Below are positions 18,358 to 25,273 of a DNA stretch of 25,273 nt, piece by piece (within the stretch, counting starts at the first letter, position 1; the number at the start of each line of letters is the position of its first letter). The position numbers and the translations under genes are program-made. The stretch is taken from NCBI GenBank assembly GCA_037447655.1, contig JBBHKE010000649.1, forward strand, positions 1-25,273. The letters run 5' to 3'. The notes beneath the pieces are model-generated. The model was given only the letters and a program-made list of their open reading frames with translations, ran no database searches and was not told the origin of the DNA. The stretch is from Zygnema cylindricum (taxonomy: Eukaryota > Streptophyta > Zygnematophyceae > Zygnematales > Zygnemataceae).

Positions 18358-21300
18358 ATGCATCTCGCGGGAGGCACACTCGTGAAGAGGCCATGTGCGG
18401 TGGCTGGTGGAGGCGACTACCTTCTCTGCTGCTCGGGCAGAGTCATCCGTACATATAGTACGAAGACAGGAGAGCAAGTGAGTTCCAGCTTTTATAGTTA
18501 TTATAGCTCAACTGACGTCACGTTAAGTCACATTTGGTTTTGTTTCTGTCATGCATTTCAGCTGGGGAACTCGAGAGGAGCTACCTGTTAGGGTTTGTTT
18601 TCTCAAGAGGTTATGGCTGGCATGTGAATTCTAGGAGTTTGTAAAAGAAAGTTTGCAGAGCTTGTGACGTTCTTGCCAAGGATGGGAAGGAATTTCCTGT
18701 CCTTTGAGAGATTGCGATAGGGGCTTATCATTTTTATGCATGCTAAATCCAAAATGTTCGAAGTGCTTTTGAGCCATGACTGTGGCAAAACTGAAAATAA
18801 CACATTGCATGTGTTTGCGAGTTGCTGCATTTTGAATTGGTTTAGATATTAAAATCAAGAGTTTTTTGTGAAGCTGCCTGTTTGCAGTTTTGATGAATTA
18901 GTGTGTTGGAATTCTCTATCCCAAGACGATTAAGCTGCTGTGATACTTTTTCAGCCGTGTTTGTTGTAACCATGTAAAATAAGGTGTCTTAGTAGAATAG
19001 CATTCTCAAGTTCTTTACCTACAGCTCATTAATTCCCGATTACCTCCCTCCTCTGGTCGAGATGTTTAAACACTTGTTAACTCCGGAGAATGCTGAACCC
19101 TAAGCTGAATTTCCAGCTTGCGAGAAACTTGCTTAGTCTTGGCCGAATTATATTAATGCATATTATCGCAAGTGTAGAAAACAGACATGAAAATAAAGGA
19201 AGCTATTTTTTAACCATTTTTCTAGCCTGAGCTTCCTTCTCTTTGGTTTTTCTCAATGAAGTTTTAGAGCTTTAAAAACCAGAAACATTATAAAATTGAC
19301 ATTTTGGTTTTGTTCTAAACCCTGACAAATATTCTAAAAACGGACATGTTAAATGTGTAAAAGGAAAGTACACCGTGTATCGTTATTAGCGTCAATGTAT
19401 TTTCCGCCAATAAATCATCTTTTCTCTGTGCACACTTGTCGGATTATTAATCCGACGGTTGCGATTGCGATCTTACCTTCCAATTGACGGTCTTCAGACA
19501 AATTGGACTCGTTTACGCAGAGAAAAGTTGCTTTAAGTGGCTAAAAAAACACGATGCTGACAACAATATACGGTGTAGTGGATCGTGAAGAAAAAGTCAA
19601 GAAATTGCTTTTTAGCTTTTTAAAGTGCAGAAGTAAAATCCCAGCAAAAATTTGTATAACCAATTTTTCTTTTATTTACCATGGTTGATTGCCCGCCACA
19701 ATAAAATTCCAGACACTGTGAACATCAAGTACTCTGTAGACAAGATGTTGTATATTTTATCTGTTTCTTATTTGAAAGATGAGGAGAGGGTTCCTGAAAA
19801 AGTTTTGTGTTCCAGTTTGGGCCCCTACCCGTGAATGAACTGGGAAAACCTTTTTAGCAGTATGAATGTTTTTGAATGTTTTATCAGTCTTTGATTTTTG
19901 GGCAAAATTGTTGCCAATTTTGAACGAATTCACCTTGTATTCAGGAGAAAAGAGATATATTTAGGACCAGTGACTTTTTCTGAATGTGATGCAAACATAT
20001 TCAGTGCTCGAAGGGTAAGTTCCATTGTGTCCAAGGAACTATTTTTGCTATACTGCATTGATAAAACAAAGTGGTAGTTGGTCCAGTGGCCCGAATCTAT
20101 TTCCGTAGGCCTCAATTTCTCCCAAATTTAATAGAATATGCCCCCCGTATACTTTTTTTTCCCCAGGAAGTCTTTGAGCTGGTGACAGCCCTGTTCTTGT
20201 TTATATCCATGCACAATTTTTTACAACTTGCGGATAAACAAATGTTTTGCATTTTTCAACTTCCATTTGCGACAAAACCTGTAACTAAAAATATGAACTT
20301 TCAGATCTTTATTAAAACTTGTATTGCCTTTTTTTTTTCAGCTGGTTGTTCTACAAGGCCATACGGCTGATGTCACAAGTGTAGTTCCTGTGGACACAAA
20401 AGCAGGGTCGGGGAAAACAGTAGTAGTTAAACATGTATGGAGCTCCTCTTTGGACGGTACTCTCCGACTTTGGGACTATGGAACAGGCTCTCTCCTCAGG
20501 ACTCTTCGTGTGGGCCGTCCGGTTGAGTCGATGGTAAGCTAAAATGCTGAGTCATAGACTTATGAAATTTATATAGCTGGCTAATCTTTTCATGACAAAA
20601 AGGCTGTTTAGTTGGTCCAAAGTTAGTATTAAACATTCACCAAATGTATTTCAGCCTCTATTTGAAAACAGGAACAATCAGGACAGCAAAGAGGGATTTT
20701 GCAGCATTTAAAGCGCATCAGCATTTTGTCTCAGTTGTTTGACTTTTAAAAGAAGTATTTTGTTCCGGCTTTTTTCTCTTTTCCAGGAATTTATCAAAAT
20801 GCCAAGCCTCTCTATTTCTTTCTCTTTCTCCCTTGCAGGTCATTGCTAACAGGCCGACAGGGGAAACAACTCACTTGACAGCTTATCTGTCACTGTGGTG
20901 GAAGTCCCAAGGAAATGACCGAAAGGGTCGAGTGGTTATGTTTGACCTAGTTACGGGAAAGCTTTTACAACGTCACCTGACGATGGTGGGTACTTCTGTC
21001 TGTAAAGGTTTTCGTTTACTGTGAGGGAATCTCAAGGTTTTTGTCAGGTTTTGAAAAATCTTTTAAAGGTGCTAAGATGTTTTGGACGTTTTTGAGAGAA
21101 GTCTATTTTGCTTTTGTTTCCGCGGTTCCTTTATTTTCATGATACATCATTGTGACTGTCAGGAGGGGAAACGGTTGTTGGGACAGGTGAGAAAACCAGG
21201 ACTGTTAGTGAAAAGTTCTGCAGGAGGTCTGTTAGGTTTGGTGGATGGCAGAAGACTGTGGGTGGCACCTTTATCAGAAGCTTCTCAAAAGGTTTTTCCA

Positions 21301-23947
21301 GAGAGTGGTTTTTCTTTTTATTACCAACAGCCTTTGGTTACTCTCGCATTTAGCCCCTCTGAGACCATGGTCGCGGCTGGAGATAATGTAGGCCGTATTA
21401 TCATTTGGCACGATATCGACTCCCTGTTAAAAAAATCAGTTCCGGAAACAGATGAACATGTTGTGTCAGACCAGCAGTTGGTTTCTGGTGAAGCATTAGC
21501 CAATGCTTCTCAAGAAGGAAAAGATAAGCTGGAAATTGACAGAAATGCAGATTTAGTGGATCAAATCTCAACATTTCATTGGCATTCACAAGCTCTCCAT
21601 TGTTTAACTTTTACTCCAGATGGGGCTCATCTTCTGTCAGGAGGACAAGAAGGAGTTTTGGTGATGTGGCAGTTAGAGACAGGAGCTCGGCGTTACCTTC
21701 CTCGTTTGGGGGATGTGTTGCTTTTCATAATTCCCTCTATGGGTGGGACCAAATATATAGTTCAAATGGGGGATAATTCGGTGAAATGGGTAGATTTAGC
21801 GTCTATGACTTTGGAACGGGCTCTCCAAGGATTGACTCCTATGTCCTATTTGTCGACTTCGGGAAGCGAATATGTGAATAGAGCTGTAGTGAAGAAGGCA
21901 GCGATTGATCCGAAGGATGGACATCTTGTCCTTGTCACGATGAATGCCGGATTACAAGTCTACGATGTTGTGAAGGATCGTCACGTCACAAATATCAAGG
22001 TGGAACTGAACTTGGATTTGAATTTGAAAGTCTTGTTAAAATTCTGGTAGACTTGAACCTGAAATGTCTTCTCAAGATTCTGTTTAACTCGAATTTGAAA
22101 TTCTTCATAAATCCTGTTTAACTTGAACTTGAAACCCTTTTTAATATTCTGGTTTACTTGAACTTTTGCTGAATTAGAATTTCTAACCCTTTTTAAAATC
22201 CCGCTGTGGTGATCTACTGCTGGTCAATTCTTTGTAATGGTCTTCAAACTTCACTGTGAAACATAATTGTTGTGGCCCACATTATCTACAGATTACATAA
22301 CTTTGCTGGTATTTCTAGAGTGAATCGGGTGAATATGTTTCCCACAAAATATGACACTGTGTTGAACGCACAAAATTGTCAACATGAGAGAGGATTAGCG
22401 CAGGTAATGTAATATAATCATAACAACAATGGTTGGTGCATTGGTTTTTTTTAGAGACGAAAGCTTGTTTTGGTTGACTTCTTTGTTGAGTTTTTTTTAT
22501 TTCCAGGTGGCACATAAAAACTACACGCCTGCCAGTATATTCGACAAATCTAAGAAATCTTTTGTAAGGTCTTTAGAAGCCTCTGTATGGGTGACACATG
22601 TCGCATTTTCGAATGACGGTGCAAGTATGGCAACTGTTGAGTTGAGGTCACCAGAAGAGGGAGTGGGCCTCTCAACATGCCTCAAAATTTGGGAAAGAGT
22701 GGCAGGTTTAGGATCTTCACATGAATTTCGAGTAAATACACAAATAGACAATCCTCACAGTGGTTGTGTTTCTTCGGTTGAATTCAGTCCAATCGAGGAT
22801 CTCCTCGTGACTTGCAGTCAAGGAGACAGTCAGGGAAACGGGGGCACTTTTAAGGTTTGGATTCCTCTTGGAAACAAAGATAGTCCAGCTTTTTGTTGGC
22901 GATGTCGTTCCGTTGCGGGTTACAGAGGAGAAGATTTATCGGCTGTTTCTTTTTCCTCCGATGGGGAAATTCTCGCAGTCGCTGCGGGAAATTCCATCAC
23001 ACTATGGAGTGCATCTAGCAATGCTCTTTTATGTGTTCTGCAAAGTCAAGCTGTCGTAAACCGGATAGAATTTTTGAAGGATTCCCCGTTTTTTGTTGCG
23101 TACGGAAAGAAAACGGAGGGAGAGCCGTTATTAGAAGTGTGGAATCTGCTCACTTTGTCGTTATGGTGGGGATGTAATCTTTCCGTGACTTCGTTGGTAA
23201 CCGATCCGAAAGGTTCCCGAATGGCGATTCTCGTTCCGATTCCTAAAAAAATGACTGGGGAAGGCCAGAGTGGTTCTGAAATTACCGGATTTCCTGTCAA
23301 AAATGCTTCCGATAGACCGAATGTAGGTCTTGTTGTTGTTTTTTCGGTGAAGGAAGGCGGTGTCTCTCCTGTGGCAATTTGGGAAGTGTCGGAGGCAAAT
23401 GGCGCGGAATTACTGTATATTCAGAATTTTGGGGAAGGAGAGAAGAATAGTCAGTTGCTGATGCTAAGTCCTAAGGGAGAGTGTATACTCTGGGATCCAT
23501 TGAGCTCGACTGCTGAGATGGAAAGTGAATTGGAGAGTGGACATGAAAATCTCGAGGAAAAAGGAAGAGGTGAGCATATAAACCGATTGCCTTCTCTCTT
23601 GCATGTCAGAGAAAATTTGCAGCGATAGTTGTGTTTCTCTCTTTCCGTATGATTACTTCCGTTGCAAGTCATTCCGGTCCGTTAAATGTACTGTGCACCT
23701 TTTTGATTCTTTTTATTATTTCTCTACTGCAGGAGTCTCTGCGTATGAAGCTATGTATGGGAGTTTGCCCTCATCGAATGGAAAATCGGAGACACAAACT
23801 ATTCCAGCTCCAAGATTGGTGGGCAGAGGAGGTTCCATGCCATGGGGAGGAATATTTGATGGGCCGTCACATATTCTTCCTCCTCTTCATAGAGTATACC
23901 AGGAATTTGCAGAAGCCATGTTAGAGAAGTTGGATAATTCAAGTTAA
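18358..23947 (+). CDS. WDR75 / UTP17 (Nan1) homologue, SSU-processome WD40 protein
   Basis: Six exons: 18358-18477, 20342-20533, 20839-20985, 21163-21999, 22507-23569, 23733-23947. All introns are GT-AG; the first four are phase 0 and the last phase 1. The joined frame encodes 857 residues, close to human WDR75 (830) and yeast Utp17 (about 900). WD40 motifs include QGH at 45-47, SSLDGTLRLWD at 75-85 and GRIIIWHD at 230-237; HWHSQALHCLTFTPDG and LLSGGQEGVLVMW match the human HWHHDMVMDLAFS / LLSGGRESVLVEW segment, and SHILPPLHRVYQEF near the C-terminus matches HVLPSAAFLCSMF. Two tandem beta-propellers are expected. Family members belong to the t-UTP/UtpA subcomplex in the nucleolus, needed for pre-rRNA transcription and 18S processing. 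The start is the first ATG, in a CCGCCGCCATG context. The first intron is long (1864 nt). Confidence 0.92.
18513..18520. promoter_or_regulatory. Second TGACGTCA site, in intron 1
   Basis: A perfect TGACGTCA, 36 bp into the first intron of the WDR75-like gene and followed by CG as at 18222. Sites in first introns can act as enhancers in plants; use here is not shown. Confidence 0.35.
18588..18596 (-). promoter_or_regulatory. Telo-box (AAACCCTAA, minus strand) in intron 1
   Basis: TTAGGGTTT on the plus strand is a perfect telo-box on the minus strand. Telo-boxes are typical of promoters and leader introns of plant ribosomal-protein and ribosome-biogenesis genes, which fits the WDR75/UTP17 assignment. 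Confidence 0.5.
22003..22185. repeat. ~35-bp minisatellite at the start of intron 4 of the WDR75-like gene
   Basis: Four to five diverged copies of a unit like ATTCTGGTTTACTTGAAC... with period 34-36 bp; unit starts are visible at 22041, 22077, 22111 and 22145. The array begins within a few bases of the exon 4 donor (AAG|GTGGAA at 21999/22000). If the intron were retained, the frame would run 17 codons to a TAG at 22048. Confidence 0.75.
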
Positions 23948-24285
23948 CGGTGAAGTGGTTCCTCGTCGTCGTCTATTTGTGTTGTGGTGTTGGTCGATTA
24001 TGTGGAGATGTTGTATGCTACCATTGCTCCGATTGTTTTTGATGTGGTTTTCCTGTTTTTTTCCCCTTATAATTTGTCTTCTCTTTTACCTTGTTTTCAG
24101 TTTTTTTTTTAACTGTCAAAAGCGTTGTCTCGAGAAGTCGGGTTATCCTTCTTTAGACTGCAAGTTGATTTTGTTACTATCGTCTGTTATGAGACTACCA
24201 CCTTTTCGGACATCTAGAAGCTTTCACGTTGCTTCGTTATGGTCTTTTGATCAGCACCCTCCCTCGATGAAAATATGGGTGACAG

Positions 24286-24291
24286 AATAAA
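24286..24291 (+). terminator. Poly(A) signal AATAAA of the WDR75-like gene
   Basis: Canonical AATAAA about 340 bp after the stop codon, in a T-rich 3' UTR. The motif GACAGAATAA is repeated 20 bp downstream. Confidence 0.5.
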
Positions 24292-24319
24292 AATGTATTG
24301 ACAGAATAAGATGGAATTG

Positions 24320-24940
24320 AAGTGACAGTGCAAAACCAGAACAAGAACTAGAAAGACAGGCAATATGTTCACTTTTTATTGGTATTATTGTTATTGTTAC
24401 TCTGCGTCTAAATTTGTGCAGTTAGGGCCATTATGTGGCGAGTTTGTACTTTCAATATAAAGATTTGGTGACACGTTTTAGGTGAAAAACAGAACAGGGA
24501 TGAGAAAAATATGTGTCAAGCTGATGATGTCACGGCTCAAAATGAAAAGGGCTCAAAACCTGGCTTACAAATAAATGGAGACATCATTCTCTTCTTCAAA
24601 TAGGTCAAAAATTGGAAATAAAAAAGCCACTTGGATTCCAAGACTCGAATTTCAAAGAACTAGCTTCCAGCAATTTTTTTGTACCTAACTGAGAGAATCT
24701 ATTATTAATGTTTTTGAAATAACATTATCAACGTTATCCTCAAATTCCTTCCAAAATTTGCGTTATGAAAATTTCGTAAACAGATAAACAACCGAGTCTC
24801 CGGCAATCACGAGTTTTTACGGAAGTGTTCATTTTTAATAATGTTGTTCCAAAAATGACAGAAAATTGCCACGTCATCAGATGTCGCCGCTGTCACTAAA
24901 TCGATGCAAAATCTGCATTAAAACTGGTATCCCGATAATC
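24320..24940. other. AT-rich intergenic spacer
   Basis: No gene, repeat or RNA is recognised between the WDR75-like poly(A) region and the CpG-richer right edge. Confidence 0.45.
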
Positions 24941-24949
24941 CCCGAAACT

Positions 24950-25273
24950 CTTACCAGGGATGACGTCATCAATCATAGACTATAACGCCCGCATTTCCAA
25001 CTGACGGTTCGAGCAACACTGGCTTCGCGTCAGGCTGTACCTTCCAGCCGGCAAATCGGCGGGAAAATCGACCAGCTAAACGAAAAACGGAAAGCGGAAT
25101 TGTCGGTTTGTCGTTTTGTGCTGTACGGATCCTTGGTTCGCGGAATCATATAGCCCATTGCCAAACTCGCGTCGCATCCGTACAACCTCTTTTATCCGCA
25201 GTCCACTTCGCAACAGCCTTTCCCAATTTCCAACCACGTGGACCACCGAGCACTTCTCGCACGTGCGAAAAAC
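24950..25273. promoter_or_regulatory. Promoter-like, CpG-rich right edge with palindromic sites
   Basis: GC and CpG rise sharply here. Recognisable sites are TGACGTCA at 24961-24968, GGCGGGAAA at 25058-25066 (an E2F-type TTTCCCGCC on the minus strand), CCACGTGG at 25234-25241 and the 12-bp palindrome TCGCACGTGCGA at 25257-25268. No coding frame starts within the window. It most likely belongs to the promoter and 5' UTR of a gene beyond the right end. Confidence 0.4.

Noticed and set aside
23955-24290. 111-codon ORF after the WDR75-like stop
   Set aside because: It lies in the T-rich 3' UTR before the AATAAA; its Leu/Phe/Cys-rich product comes from T-rich composition.

Overview
The window looks like nuclear DNA of a green plant (streptophyte). 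Three genes give this away: a plant-type organellar serine acetyltransferase with a cysteine-synthase-complex tail, a CUL3-adaptor BTB-BACK protein of the plant POB1/LRB type, and a WDR75/UTP17 ribosome-biogenesis protein. All introns modelled are GT-AG, G-box and telo-box motifs are present, and non-coding DNA is AT-rich. The BTB and WD40 proteins resemble the angiosperm ones only moderately, so a bryophyte, lycophyte, fern or charophyte is more likely than a flowering plant. I cannot name the species.

Layout. 1-4.6 kb: four diverged copies (A-D) of a roughly 1.0-1.3 kb repeat in the same orientation, with no gene. Short hairpins, a G-box-like site and a tRNA-type B box recur at nearly fixed offsets in each copy. 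4.6-6.1 kb: unassigned, CpG- and TACG-containing DNA with one unrecognised 169-codon ORF and a 51-bp duplication. 6.06-7.64 kb: promoter-like DNA (TATA motifs, pyrimidine-rich leader). 7.64-8.63 kb (+): intronless serine acetyltransferase reading frame from which about 105-110 family residues are missing in frame, including the catalytic Asp/His, while the C-terminal OAS-TL-binding tail is kept. 8.6-11.7 kb: AT-rich non-coding DNA. 11.7-16.3 kb (-): an eight-exon BTB-BACK gene whose exons join in frame to 510 codons. 16.3-18.36 kb: divergent intergenic region with a TACG/CCCTAAA-rich degenerate repeat, a palindromic CAGTA microsatellite and another inverted repeat. 18.36-23.95 kb (+): six-exon WDR75/UTP17 gene of 857 codons. 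24.3-25.27 kb: AT-rich spacer, then a CpG-rich stretch with CRE, E2F-like and G-box palindromes that looks like the promoter of a gene to the right.

The three genes serve unrelated pathways (sulfur assimilation, ubiquitin signalling, 18S rRNA maturation) and do not form a functional cluster. The most unusual items are the hairpin-bearing repeat array, where one stem position changes with its partner in three states, and the gutted serine acetyltransferase that may have become a non-catalytic partner of O-acetylserine (thiol) lyase. Exon models were built by hand from frame continuity, splice consensus and recalled family members; no searches were run.
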